NCBI RefSeq assembly: GCF_041381155.1
Contig: NC_091143.1
Location: forward strand, 34,411,331-34,475,330
Direction: 5' to 3'
Source of the DNA: Argopecten irradians
Lineage: Eukaryota > Mollusca > Bivalvia > Pectinida > Pectinidae
DNA length: 64,000 nucleotides
Each line of letters opens with the position of its first letter. The first letter of the stretch is position 1. The notes under the pieces were generated by a model. That model did not search any database, was not told where the DNA came from, and worked only from the letters and a program-made list of their open reading frames with translations. Shown here piece by piece: positions 12,450 through 26,800 of this stretch. Made by a program: the position numbers and the translations under genes.

Positions 12450-12665
12450 CATGTTGCTAGCCATGGGCTATACCCTGCCATCCTCGCTACTCCAGGGGTT
12501 GCTACTTCTGACCTTATACATGTATTACTGAAGGCAACGTAAAATCAAAGGATACACTGTGGTTGACTGTGTTGCTCTGAACTGCCTTCAGTTTTACTAT
12601 GAGATAGACCAGAAGTGGATATGACGTCAGTGATAGTAACCACTTGAGTATCGACGGTGTAATTA
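12450..12665. mobile_element. Diverged hairpin MITE, relative of 10374
   Basis: The stretch CATCCTCGCTACTCCAGGGG through TTTTACTATGAGATAG to GAGTATCGACGGTGTA carries the same internal motifs (GAAGGCAACGT and ACTGCCTTCAGTTTTACTAT) as the element at 62230-62385. Confidence 0.5.
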
Positions 12666-12769
12666 GCCAAGAAAAATGCCTATTAACCCAAGCGCGCTGA
12701 TGTCAGCAAAGACAATGAAGAAATTTTCAACCTCTACACATGGATGCCTTCATACCAAACATTATCACA

Positions 12770-14390
12770 TATATTGACATATAGAGAAAATGTACTACAC
12801 AACAAATACCTACATATAGAGCACATTTACTACATATGAAATACTTACATATAGAGGACATTTACTACACATCAAATACCTACATATACAGGACATTTAC
12901 TACACATTAAATACCTACATATAGAGCACATTTACTACATATTAAATACCTATATAGAGAGGACATTCACTACACATCAAATACCTACATATACAGGACA
13001 TTTACTACACATCAAATACCTACATATACTGGACATTTACTACACATCAAATACCTACATATAGAGGACATTTACTATACATTTAATACCTACATATAGA
13101 GGACATTTACTACACATCAAATACCTACATATACATGACACTTATTACACATTAAATACCTACATATACTGGACATTTACTACACAACAAATACCTACAT
13201 ATAGAGCACATTTACTACGCATCAAATACTTTCATATACAGGACAATTACTACCTATCAAATACCTACATATACAGGACATTTACTACACATCAAATACC
13301 TACATGTACAGGACACTTATTACACATTAAATACCTACATATAGTGGACATTTACTACACATCAAATACCTACATATACAGGACTTTTACTACACATCAA
13401 ATACCTACATTTACAGGACATTTACTACCTAGCAAATACCTATATATACAGGACATTTACTACACATTTAATACCTAAATATAGAGGACACTTATTACAC
13501 ATTAATTACCTACATATAGAGCACATTTACTACACATCAAATACCTACATATACAGGACATTTACTACACATTTAATACCTAAATATAGAGGACATTTAC
13601 TACACATCAAATACCTACATATAGAGAACATTTACTACACATCAAATACCTACATATACAGGACATTTACTACGCATCAAATACTTACATATACAGGACA
13701 ATTACTACCTATCAAATACCTACATATACAGGACATTTACTACACATCAAATACCTACATATATAGGACACTTATTACACATTAAATACCTTCATATACT
13801 GGACATTTACTACACATCAAATACCTACAAATACCTACATTTACAGGACATTTACTACACATCAAAACCTACACATAGAGAACATTTACTACACATCAAA
13901 TACCTACATATACTGGACATTTACTACACATCAAATACCTACATATACAGGACATTTACTAGACATCAAATACCTACATATACAGGACACTTATTACACA
14001 TTAAATACCTACATATACTGGACATTTACTACACATCAAATACCTACATATACTGGACATTTACTACACATCAAATACCTACATATAGAGGACATTTACT
14101 ACACATCAAATACCTACATATACAGGACATTTACTACACATCAAATACCTACATATAGAGGACATTTACTACACATCAAATACCTACATATACAGGACAT
14201 TTACTACACATCAAATACCTACATATAGAGGACATTTACTACACATCAAATACCTACACATAGAGGACATTTACTACACATCAAATACCTACATATACAG
14301 GACATTTACTACACATCAAATACCTACATATACAGGACATTTACTACACATAAAATACCTACAATTATGTACATATAGAGGGGTAAACGT
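12770..14390. repeat. 35-bp satellite array, about 45 units
   Basis: The unit reads CATATAGAGGACATTTACTA then CACATCAAATACCTA. Variants alternate between CATATACAGGACA and CATATAGAGGACA. The array ends about 370 bp before the ALDH start codon. There is no open frame of note. Confidence 0.95.
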
Positions 14391-14637
14391 ATTTGACTGT
14401 AGAGGACATTTATAAATATGAAAAACATATTTTAAATGATATACATGTATTGTTATCGATATGTTTCTGTTTGTACACTGGCACTTCTATTCGTTTTTAT
14501 AGACGTGTTTCAATCAAGGATTTATAAGTGAGATCCATGTCCTTTTTTCGGGTTGAGACACGCGTGTTTTATCGTATGGTTTTGATAAATTACTCTTCTC
14601 CAATTCGTTGATCGTACATATTCCCTGTAGTGACAAG

Positions 14638-14645
14638 TCACGTGA
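14638..14645. promoter_or_regulatory. Palindromic E-box upstream of ALDH
   Basis: TCACGTGA lies about 112 bp before the ALDH ATG. CACGTG cores bind bHLH factors in many animals; use here is inferred from position only. I see no clear TATA box. Confidence 0.25.
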
Positions 14646-14756
14646 CCGATATGTTAGAATATAGGTCACGAAAAGAAGAGTTCGTTCGTTACAGCTATTC
14701 GTGAACACACGCACGGTGCAGCTGACGTTGGTCATTCACTTGTTAAATTAAGGAAA

Positions 14757-14807
14757 ATGGGAGATTTACCAGAACCTATTCGTGAGCCAGAGATCAAATA
14801 CACACAG
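14757..14807 (+). CDS. ALDH1A: ALDH exon 1, start codon
   Basis: This 51-bp exon encodes 17 residues. ATG in the context GAAAATGG has A at -3. The donor is [14 protein letters not shown] aligns with the LKIQYT segment just before IFINNEW in vertebrate ALDH1A. The next exon is 11.5 kb away. Confidence 0.88.
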
Positions 14808-17800
14808 GTACAATACTAAGAGATATTTAATTACAGTTGTCAATTACACTGCGTGCAGAATGAAAGCAAAAATTACAGGTAGACATGATAATTGTTACGT
14901 ACATTGTAAGAAGTGCTGTGTCGATTCGTCTGGTGCGAGCTCGAGGGTCAAAAGAAACTCAGAATAGACTATAAATTATATATGTTGAATCATAATTGGA
15001 CGTTGATAATTCAGGCATAGACCCTACAACTGACAATTTCTACTACAGGCAAATTGCATTGTCTGCACAGCTAGATCATGATCGGTAACAAAGGCCTAGT
15101 GTAATTTTATTTATTTGTGATTATATAATTATAAGTATCTAAAAGTAAGAAGATTCTGTGTAATATATCATAAAATTTGATTCTATTGTAGAATTAATGC
15201 ACTTAATTATTAATTTACAATTGAAAATGTAACATAAATATCAACTCTCTTTAGCTCTTAAGTTACATAATTATACATTGAACATTTGTATGGCCAGTGA
15301 AGTTTACATATAGTTTAAAAATTGTCATTCTACACATGTGTTACATTTAGTCAAGTCAATCTTGGGTTTTATAAGTATACCTAAAACCAATTGCAATCAA
15401 ATTCATATATATTTATTTGAGATTTATTGTCAATTAATGTATACGTATCTAGCTGAAGTCACTTTAATATCATTCTTTTTTATTAACAAAAAAGAACCCT
15501 TTAAAGATAAAACCAAACTTAAGTGACTACAACAGTATTCTACATTTTTTTGTGTGCTCAATCATAAAATGTAAAAGAATCTAGACATTGTTCCTTCGTG
15601 TAAATTATTTCATGGAACAGCAATTTTATCCAATTTTCATTTAAACATTATTTATGGAATAAATTACTTTACATCTCATTTTCATTTAATTGGAGCAACA
15701 GTCTTGACATAGATATAGAATGCATCGGCATTTGAGCCATTGACACCTGAATATCTTTATATATATTATAAGACTCTTTCATATGTGAATATGAAGGATA
15801 GGGATATTCTACCCGAGGGTCACAAAAAGTAGTAAAACCCGAGGTTTGCCGAGGGTTTTGCAACATTTTGTGATCCCGAGGGTAGAATATCCCTATCCTT
15901 CATATCCACTGATGAAAGAGTATTTTTCTTCCATACCTTGACGATTTTTTTGCAATTTTTCAACTATATCCAGCCATTTTGAAATAAATTTTAAAAAATC
16001 CACGGCTGAAAGTCAATTTTTCATTACGTGATATTTTCAACAAAAATTCCGTTGTTTGCATCTTTTATAGTAAAACCATTTCAAGTTTGTGAAAAAAATG
16101 CTAAAATTTTACCGAGGAAATAGTTTTGTTGACTTGTGACGTCACGAGGCTTTATTGCATGGGTAGCCATGAAATACAGCTTCAGGTGACATGAGTGTAT
16201 TGCCCTAGACCAGCCATTATTATATCCGTAGGTATGAAAGAATTATATGTATATACTTGCAAGGATTTATAAGTGAGGTATATGTCCTTGATATATGTCA
16301 TCTTATATACATAGCTCTGTAATGAAAGATCAAATATGATTATATTTAAGGTCAGAGGTCATGAACTATGTGCTATGACCTTTTCAAAACAGCTGATCAG
16401 ATGACAGCAGCTGTGAAGCCTGCATTATTTCAGACTCATCATAAGGATTGTTATATAGTAGATAAATGTAAACTTTATCTCTGATGGTCAATGATCATAT
16501 CATGTTCTCACTTTAATATTCTTGACATTTAACCCCCACCCCCTCCATATCTACTGTACATCACCACTTTAACCCAGACCTCCATCCATTACTGAGCTCC
16601 CTCTCTCCCCTCCATCCCTTACCTAAGCTCCTCTCTGTCTCTTCCTCCCCTCTATCCCTTACCTGCACATTCCTCCGCATTCCTCCCCTCCATCCTTTTC
16701 TGAACTGAGCTCCCCTCTCTCTGTTCCTCCCCCTCTATTCCTTACCTAAGCTCCTCTCTCTTCCTTCTTCCCCTCTATCCCTTACTGAACTTCTCTCTCC
16801 TTCATCCCTTACCTGAGCTCCTCTCTCTCCCCTCTATCCCTTACCTTAACTTTCCTCTGTCTTCCTCCCCTCCATCTCTTACTAAGCTCCCCTTTCTTCC
16901 TGCCTCCTCTCCATCCCTTAATTACCTGAGCTCCCCTCTCTTCCTTCCTCCCCTCCATCCCTTTCCTGAGCTCCCCTTTCTTCCTTCCACCCCTCCATCC
17001 CTTACTGAGCTCCCCTCTCTCTCCTCCCCCATCCCTTTCCTGAGCTCCCATCTCTTCCTTCCTCCCTTCCATCTCTTACCAGAGCTCCCCCTCTCTTCCT
17101 TCCACCCATCCATCCCTTACTGAGCTCCCCTCTTTCTCCTCCCCCCAATCCCTTTCCTGAGCTCCCTGCTCATCCTTCATCCCCTCCATCCATTACTGAG
17201 CTCCCCTATCTCTCATCCCACCATCCCTTTCCTGAGCTCCCCTCTCTGTTCCTCCCCTCCATCTCTTACCTGAGCTTCCTTCTCTTTCTTCCCCCCTCCC
17301 TCCCTTACCTGAGCTCCCTCTCTCTTCCTTCCACCCTCCATCCCTTACTGAGCTCCCCTCTCTCTCCTCCCCCCATCCCTTTCCTGAGCTCCCATCTCTT
17401 CCTTCCTCCCTTCCATCTCTTACCAGAGCTCCCCCTCTCTTCCTTCCACCCATCCATCCCTTACTGAGCTCCCCTCTTTCTCCTCCCCCCAATCCCTTTC
17501 CTGAGCTCCCTGCTCATCCTTCATCCCCTCCATCCATTACTGAGCTCCCCTATCTCTCATCCCACCATCCCTTTCCTGAGCTCCCCTCTCGGTTCCTCCC
17601 CTCCATCTCTTACATGAGCTTCCCTCTCTTTCTTCCCCCCTCCCTCCCTTACCTGAGCTCTCCTCTTTTCCTTCCTCCCTTTCATCTCTTACCTGAGCTT
17701 CCCTCTCTTCCTTCCTCTCCTCCCTCCCTTTCCTGAGTTCCCATCTCTTCCTTCCTCCCTTCCATCTCTTACCAGAGCTCCCCCTCTCTTCCTTCCACCC

Positions 17801-20800
17801 ATCCATCCCTTACTGAGCTCCCCTCTTTCTCCTCCCCCAATCCCTTTCCTGAGCTCCCTGCTCATCCTTCATTCCCTCCATCCATTACTGAGCTCCCCTA
17901 TCTCTCATCCCACCATCCCTTTCCTGAGCTCCCCTCTCTGTTCCTCCCCTCCATCTCTTACCTGAGCTCTCCTCTTTTCCTTCCTCCCTTTCATCTCTTA
18001 CCTGAGCTTCCCTCTCTTCCTTCCTCTCCTCCCTCCCTTACCTGAGCTCTCATCTCTTTCTTCCTCCCCTCCATCTCTTACCTGAGCTTCCCTCTCTTCC
18101 TTCCTCCCCTCCCTCCCTTACCTGAGCTTCTCTCTCTTCCTTCCTTTCCTCCCTCCCTTACCTGAGCTCCCCTCTCTTCCTTCCTTCCCTCCATCTATTA
18201 CCTGAACTTTTCTCTCTTCCTTCCTCCCCTCCATCTCTTACCTGAGCTCCCCTCTCTTCTTTCCTTCCTTCCATCTCTTACCTGAGCTTCCCTCTCTTCC
18301 TTCCTCCCTCCATTCCTTACCTGAGCTTCCCTCTCTTCCTTCCTCCCCCTTCCTTACCTGAGGTCCCCTCTCTTCTTTCCTCCCCTCCATCCCTTACCTG
18401 AGCTTTCCTCTCTTCCTTCCTCCCCTCCATCCCTTACCTGAGCTTCCCTCTCTTCCTCCCCCCCTCCATCCCTTTCCTGAGCTTCCCTCTCTTCCTTCCT
18501 CCCCTCCCTCCCTTACCTGAGCTACCCTCTCTTCCTTCCTCCCCTCCATCCCTTACCTGAGCTCTCCTCTCTTCCTTCCTCCCCTCCATCCCTTACCTGA
18601 GCTCTCCTCTCTTCCTTCCTCCCCTCCATCTCTTACCTGAGCTTCCCTCTCTTCCTTCCTCCCCTCCATCCCTTACCTGAGCTCTCCTCTCTTCCTTCCT
18701 CCCCTCCATCCCTTACCTGAGCTCCCCTCTCTTCCTTCCTCCCTCCATCCCTTACCTGAGCTCTCCTCTCTTCCATCCTCCCCAAATCCCTTTCCTGAGC
18801 TCTCCTCTCTTTCTTCCTCCCCTCCATCTCTTACTTGAGCTTCCCTCTCTTCCTACCTCCCCTCCATCTCTTACCTGAGCTTCCCTCTCTTCCTTCCTCC
18901 CCTCCATCCCTTACCTGAGCTCTCCTCTCTTCCTTCCTCCCCTCCATCCCTTACCTGAGCTTCCCTCTCTTCCTTCCTCCCCTCCATCCCTTACCTGAGC
19001 TTCCCTCTCTTCCTTCCTCCCCTCCATCCCTTACCTGAGCTTCCCTCTCTTCCTTCCTCCCCTCCATCTCTTACCTGAGCTCTCCTCTCTTCCTTCCTCC
19101 CCTCCATCTCTTACCTGAGCTTCCCTCTCTTCCTTCCTCCCCCTCCATCCCTTACCTGAGCTCTCCTCTCTTCCTTCCTCCCCTCCATCCCTTACCTGAG
19201 CTCCCCTCTCTTCCTTCCTCCCCTCCATCCCTTACCTGAGCTCCCCTCTCTTCCTTCCTCCCCTCCATCCCTTACCTGAGCTTTCCTCTCTTCCTTCCTC
19301 CCCTCCATCCCTTACCTGAGCTTCCCTCTCTTCCTTCCTCCCCTCCATCCTTTACCTGAGCTTCCCTCTCTTCCTTCCTCCCTCCATCCTTACCTGAGCT
19401 CCCCTCTCTTCCTTCCTCCCCTCCATCTCTTACCTGAGCTTCCCTCTCTCTTCCTCCCCCCTCCATCCCTTACCTGAGCTCCCTCTCTTCCTTCCTCCCC
19501 TCCATCCCTTACCTGAGCTCCCTCTCTTCCTTCCTCCCCTCCATCTCCTTACCTGAGCTTCCCTCTCTTCCTTCCTCCCCCTCCATCCCTTACCTGAGCT
19601 TCCCTCTCTTCCTTCCTCCCCTCCATCTCTTACCTGAGCTCCCCTCTCTTCCTTCCCTCCCTCCATCTCTTACCTGAGCTCCCCTCTCTTCCTTCCTCCC
19701 CCCTCCATCCCTTACCTGAGCTTCCCTCTCTTCCTTCCTCCCCTCCATCCTTACCTGAGCTCTCCTCTCTTCCTTCCTCCCCTCCATCTCTTACCTGAGT
19801 CTCCCCTCTTTCCCTTCCTCCCCCATCCTTTCCTGAGCTCCCTCTCTTCCTCCTCCCCCTCTCCTCTTACCTGAGCTCCCTCTTTTCCTTCCTCCCCTCC
19901 ATCTCTTACCTGAGCTCCCTCTCTTCCTCCTCCCCTCCATCCTTACCTGAGCTCTCCTCTTCTTCTCCCTCCTCCTTACCCCTCTCTCCCTCCCTCTTAC
20001 CTGAGCTTCCTCTTCTCCTCCTCCCCTCCATCCTTACCTGAGCTCCCCTCTCTTCCTTCCTCCCCTCCATCTCTTACCTGAGCTCCCTCTTTCCTTCCCC
20101 TCCATCTCTTACCTGAGCTTCCCTTCCTCTCCATTCCTTCCTCCCCCTCCATCCCTCTTACCTGAGCTCTCTTCTCTTCCTTCCTCCCCTCCATCTCTTA
20201 CCTGAGCTTCTCTCTTTCTGTTCCTCCCCATGCATTCCTTACCTAAGCTTCCCATTCTTCCATCCTCCCCCCCTCCATCCCTTTCCTGAGCTCCCCTCTC
20301 TTCCTTCCTCCCCTCCATCTCTTACCTGAGCTCCCCTCTTTTCCTTCCTCCCCTCCATCTCTTACCTGAGCTTCCCTCTCTTCCTTCCTCCCCTCCATCC
20401 TTACCTGAGCTCTCCTCTCTTCCTTCCTCCCCTCCATCTCTTACCTGAGCTCCCCTCTTTCCTTCCTCCCCTCCATCCCTTTACCTGAGCTTCCCTCTCT
20501 TCCTTCCTCCCTCCATCTCTTACCTGAGCTCCCCTCTTTCCTTCCTCCCCTCCATCTCTTACCTGAGCTTCCCTCTCTTCCTTCCTCCCCCTCCATCCCT
20601 TACCTGAGCTCTCTTCTCTTCCTTCCTCCCCTCCATCTCTTACCTGAGCTTCTCTCTTTCCTGTTCCTCCCCTCCATCCCTTACCTGAGCTCCCATCTCT
20701 TCCTTCCTCCCCCCCTCCATCCCTTACCTGAGTCTCCCCTCCATCTCTTTGAGCTCCCTCTTTTCCCCTGCTTCCATCTCTTACCTGAGCTTCCCTCTCT

Positions 20801-23800
20801 TCCATCCTCCCCCCTCCATCCCTTACCTGAGCTCCCTCTCTTCCTTCCTCCCCTCCATCTCTTACCTGAGCTTCTCTCTTTCTTTCCTTCTTTCCTTTCC
20901 TCCCCCCTCCATCTCTTTCCTGAGCTCCCTCTCTTCCTTCCTTCCCTCATCTCTTTCCTGAGCTCCCTCTCTTCCTTCCTCCCCTCCATCTCTTACCTGA
21001 GCTCTCCTCTTTTCCTTCCTCCCCTCCATCTCTTACCTGAGCTTCCCTCTCTTCCTTCCTCCCCTCCATCCTTACCTGAGCTCTCCTCTCTTCCTTCCTC
21101 ACCTCCATCTCTTACCTGAGCTCCCCTCTTTCCCTTCCTCCCCTCCATCCCTTTCCTGAGCTCCCCTCTCTTCCTTCCTCCCCTCTATCTCTTACCTGAG
21201 CTCCCCTCTTTTCCTTCCTCCCCTCCATCTCTTACCTGAGCTTCCCTCTCTTCCTTCCTCCCCCCTCCATCCCTTACCTGAGCTCTTCTCTTCCTTCCTC
21301 CCTCCCCTTCCAGGTCCCCCTCTCTTCTCCCATGAGCTTCCCTTCTTTCCTCCCCCCCTCCATCCCTTTCCTGAGCTCCCTCTCTTCCTTCCTCCCCCAT
21401 CTCCTGAGCTCCCTCTTTTCCTTCCTCCCCTCCATCTCTTACCTGAGCTTCCCTCTCTTCTCTCCATCTCCTCCCTCCATCTCTTACCTGAGTCCCTCTT
21501 CCTCTCCTCCTCCTTCTGAGCTCCTCTCTTCCTCCTCCCCTCCATCTCTTACCTGAGCTCCCTCTTTCTTCCTCCCCTCCATCTCTTACTTGAGCTTCCC
21601 TCTCTTCCATCTTCCCCCCTCCATCCCTTACCTGAGCTCTCTTCTCTTCCTTACTCCCCTCCATCTCTTACCGAGCTTCTCTTTCTCCCCCTCCCATTCA
21701 TTCTTACCTGAGCTTCCCATTCTTCCTTCCCCCCCTCCATCCCTTACCTGAGCTCCCCTCTCTTCCTTCCTCCCCTACATCTCTTACCTGAGCTCCCTCT
21801 TTCCTTCCTCCCCTCCATGTCTTACCTGAGCTTCCCTCTCTTCCTTCCTCCCCTCCATCCCTTACCTGAGCTCTCTCTCTCTCCTTCCTTCCTCACCTCC
21901 ATCTCTTACCTGAGCTCCCCTCTTTCCCTTCCTCCCTTCCATCCCTTTCCTGAGATCCCCTCTCTTCCTTCCTCCCTCCATCTCTTACCTGAGCTCCTTT
22001 CTTTTCCTTCCTTCTCTCCATCTCTTACCTGAGCTTCCCTCTCTTCCATCCTCCCCCTCTCCATCCCTTACCTGAGCTCTCCTCTCTTCCTTCCTCCCCT
22101 CTATCTCTTACCTGAGCTCCCCTCTTTTCCTTCCTCCCCTCCATCTCTTACCTGAGCTTCCCTCTCTTCCATCCTCCCCCTCTCCATCCCTTACCTGAGC
22201 TCTCCTCTCTTCCTTTCTCCCCTTCATCTCTTACCTGAGCTCCCCTCTTTCCCTTCCTCCCCTCCATCCCTTTCCTGAGCTCCCCTCTTTCCTTCCTCCC
22301 CTCGATCCATTACTGAGCTTTCTTTTCTCCCCTTCATTCCTTACCTGAGCTCCCCTCTCTCCCTTCCTCCCCTCGATCCCTTACTCAGCTTCTTTTTCTC
22401 CCCTTCATTCCTTACCTGAGCTCCTCTTTCTCCCTTCCACCCCTCCATCCCTTACTGAGCTCCCTTTTCTCCCCTTCATTCCTTACCTGAGCTCCTCTTT
22501 CTCCCTTCCACCCCTCGATCCCTTATCTCAGCTTCTTTTTCTCCCCTTCGTTCCTTATCTGAGCTCCTCTTTCTCCCTTCCACCCCTCCATCTCTTACTG
22601 AGCTCCTCCAGCTTCCCTAACATTCTCCTCTCTTTCACATTTTTTAACCTGAACTCAACATCTCTGACCCATTCCTTTCTTTCAGTTTCTGTTATCCCCT
22701 TCTAAACCTCATATTATATCTTTTCACACCCTTTAATAGAACTCTATCTTATAAAGGTAATGTCAATGCCGTCCTGTCTGACATTTTAATCTGTTCCAAA
22801 GTGTGGAACTCATTAACCCCCTGAAGACACTTTAAGACTTATCCAAAATCAAAGAGTAGACTAGTCCACTATGAAATCTTAGGGGTAATAACAACAAATG
22901 ATAAGTTTATCAATTATAAATCTTCTTGGCCGAGATTGACCTGTAAATAACAAATGTTAATACCTATAAAGACCACATTGTAACATGTGTGATCTTCGGG
23001 GTCCTAAAGGGATCTCAGTCTGTCTACCTGTTATCTTAATCCAATAATATTAGATCTCAATATTGAGAAACTTCTTATGGGCAATACCACAACGTAATGA
23101 TCAAAAATGTCTTGTCGTGCTATACCTCTAACATTGTTGGAGCACCTGTCATCTCAGATCCAGAATTTCACCCCTGTTAACAACAAGTGTGCATGAATGT
23201 TTTTATTTGACATTACTGATAACAATTTGTCCCTACAAGGTAGAACAGTTGTACTTCATAGTACATGTTTGTATATTTACCGTAATCGACCCAATAAGCG
23301 CCCAGGGCGCTTAAAAATTTGATAAAATTTAAAAGGTGCTAATAAGTCAAAATTATTGCAAATTTATACCGTTTTATGTAGTTTTGGTCCTTATTTATGC
23401 CTGGGCAATGGAAATTGAGGCCTCAAAAAGGGGAAGGGCGCTTGTAGGGACATGGGCGCTTATTGGGTTGAATAAGGTATAGATTAGAAAGACCTTGTTT
23501 GTCTGACCTAGATTTAGGACCGACTTTATAGAGAGAGCACATGACATTATAAATCACTACCATCAGAAAAATACATCACAAACACACTGGCATATACACA
23601 TTTCTTTATTTGATAGGTTAAAAAGATATAATTTTACAATGTCATAATAAGTACCATCATCCATCTAAACATTCTTCTCGAGGCCCTATATACCGTAATT
23701 AATAAGATGTCACTTATCGAAACATTGTACCTTGTATTAAAAGTAATCTAATTAAAAATAAAATGCAAACCAAACTACTATTAACTCCATTTGCTTTTGT

Positions 23801-26800
23801 TATATTTATTGATTTATTTATTTGCAAATCAATGGTTACATGGATAAATTAATTTTTTTCAAAGATTTTAATTTTCAAATAAAGCACCCCCTTAATTTTC
23901 TTAAACCTTTAAGCATCCTAGGTGCTTATTGAATTGAATATAGTACTGTATGTCATTTTGTACTGATGTACACAATTTACATAAACCTGTTATGGTATCG
24001 CATTTCATTATATCCAATGCTAACTAATTTGCATGATTATACCTGTGTTCATCCTATAAAACTTAAATTTGCATAAAAGTCTCCTCCAGGTGAGAATGTT
24101 TATCTTCCAGGTGAAAATTTACAACGACAAAAACTCTTTATCCAACTCAATTTTAATACAAAGTACTAGGTATTGATATGACTATAAGAGGGAGTTATAT
24201 AAAAATGAATTTAATGTATTATAAATAAAATTCCTTATACAATTTTATTACTTGGTATGAAGATTAAGATATGTATCATTGAACAACATCTGAGATATTT
24301 TTAAATTTTTTTATATTTAAGGTTGAATTTCATAATATGTGAACATTTTCAATAAAGCCTGTTTTATTTTTAGTTTCATTTCAAATTTATAATTTCAAAA
24401 GTGCAGATATGATTCTAAATCACATAAATCATCAAGTTTATCAATTGACTGCAAATTAAATTTGTTAAGAAAAAAGTATAAATTATTTCATATGATTTTC
24501 TTTGCTTTTTCCATTCATTTTATACAAATATTAGATTTGCTATTTACAAGGTGGCGGAAAGGGATTTGGGGTGGGGTTGGTTGCAATTGGTATTCATTGA
24601 AATGCAGCTGTTCAATTGAGATGACATTTAAATGTCGATATTTTCATGTTTTGTGCACACTCCAATAGGCGCCCTTTATGTTGTATATAGAGCCGTGAGC
24701 AGTATACTATCATCACTACAAGTCAAAGATCTGTGTATTCAACATGACTCTATATAATCATTCACTTTGTGAGCCAGAAATAAAATGTGTTTAGAGTGAC
24801 AGCTACATTTAAACTGGTAGGCTAAATACAAAAATGTAGTATAGTGTACTGAATAGCGATGATTTCAAGTTAATAAATTCTTTCGTTAAAAACCCAGACA
24901 AGGGGAGGAGTTTAATTATGCGGATCAATGTAATCAAACCTACCATATAGTACAAAATATTGTTACATGGTTGAGCAACTACAGATACGGACAGATGTGT
25001 TAAAACCCAACAAGTAGTAAAACTTTTGTTACATGGTTGAGTGACTTTTTTATAAATACAGATAAATATGTTAAAAGCCAACAAATAGTAAAACTTGTTA
25101 CATGGTTGAGCGACTTTTCATAAATACATAAATGTGTTAAAACCCAACAAATAGTAAAACTCTTGTTACATGGTTGAGTGACTTCAAGACGAAAAAAATG
25201 CAATAAAATTCTGCAAATAGTAAAATTGTCTACATGATTGAGCGATTGGGGGTGTGGCTGTTGCAACGAAAACTCAATATGATTACTGGTATACATTTGT
25301 AAAATGTTAATCCCAAGTATTACTCAGAATTGAGAATCCTTTTCCCATAAAGATATATTTTCATGTGTTTCATGAAAAAAAGCTGTCAAAATGCAATGTA
25401 GTTCAGTTTCCAATTTTAAAACACATCTTGTATGAAGAAAGTGGTATTATGCATCATATGCTTTAAGTCCCAATATCCGCATCTTTCTTATTTTTTTCAT
25501 GATTTAGAAGAATGATGCAGAAACAGGACTAAATCGAAGTCAAGATGAGCGATTATGATTCGGAATAATTTGATAAAAATCAAATAAATATTAAACATCG
25601 CTAGGTGGGTCACACTTAGTCAAACAAGCCAAAGTTAGCTGACATTGTAACGTCGTTGCCGAGAACGTCATGTGACTACCGTTACTACGTAACGTCTGTC
25701 CGAACTCTTCCGAAAACGGGTCATGAACTTTCCAACTTCCGTTCGGTAATAATCGTAACTTCTATGGCGACCAGTTTAAAATGAAGGCATGTTTACATGT
25801 ATCGACTTTCAGCAACTGCTGTACCAAAGTTATTAAAAATCTTAATTTCAACTACATCTACAAATACTAACAATATCGGAGTCAAATTTATCTTGATTTT
25901 TTGTTGATAGTTACGTAAAGTGTAGCTTTAAAGTTCAAGAGCATGGAACAATATATAGCTATAGGTGTTATTCTAGAATTTATGTGTCCTGAAATTTACC
26001 GTTATAAAACATTTTCTGCCAGCTTCATACAGGTATTTTGATTAAAAGTCTTTAAAACAATGAGATAGATGTAAACAAACATGTAGACGAACACGTTGTG
26101 TTAGTGTCATTTTGGACTAAAGAAGGCCCTATAGTGGCTGAATATATATTCCATAGAAATGATTTTGATTTTACTTTGAATTTATTTTGGCTTTTTTTTT
26201 CAGATTATCTATATACTAGCTTAATACCGTTTTTACCTCATAATGATTTAAACAAAACACTCAATAGATTAATAGGTACCAGCTACTTCAATGAAATTAT
26301 TGTTTTATTTATTTTGCAGATCTTCATCAATAATGAGTGGGTTGACTCCGTTAGTGGTAAGACCTTTCCTACTATAAACCCGGCAACCAAACAGAAGATT
26401 GCCAATGTTCAAGAAGGAGATAAGGTAACAGAACAGTTTACATTTATAATGAGGTACATGTATTTTGTAAATAATGCATTGAAAGTGTTACTGTATAGTC
26501 AAAAAGAGCAAGTCCTCGATATTGTAGAGAAGTTATGTGTTACTGAATAGTGAAAAAGAGCAAGTCCTCGATATTATAGAGAAGTTATGGCAAACACTAC
26601 TTAATTTGGTATGATTTGGGGGGCATACACATTTGTACAACAAGTATTTATATACGGTATTTGCCATGATTAGCATCCCTCCCTCTATAAGCTCCCATCA
26701 TCTTTTCTGAAGAAGGGATTGAAGTTGTAAAAATGCCTCCATCTCATGGATTTAACAACGTTTTACAACATATGATAGTTGTATCCTTATACTTGATATG

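Larger units (their letters stand above)
14808..26319 (+). other. ALDH intron 1, 11.5 kb
   Basis: No exon of another gene is visible inside. From 14808 to 15770 and from 22630 to 26319 the intron is AT-rich, with the short repeats listed separately. The 16.54-22.62 kb stretch is a pyrimidine-rich satellite. Confidence 0.85.

Noticed and set aside
12770-14390. Regular repeats that might suggest a CRISPR array
   Set aside because: Units are contiguous without unique spacers, and the context is eukaryotic.
16809-21664. Many minus-strand open frames rich in [13 protein letters not shown] and SSGKGWRG
   Set aside because: They are by-products of the 40-bp pyrimidine repeat. The unit is not a multiple of three, frames drift, no frame spans the array, and there is no promoter or splice context.
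26098-26550. A 150-residue plus-strand frame
   Set aside because: It is ALDH exon 2 with intron read-through on both sides; only 26320-26424 is coding.
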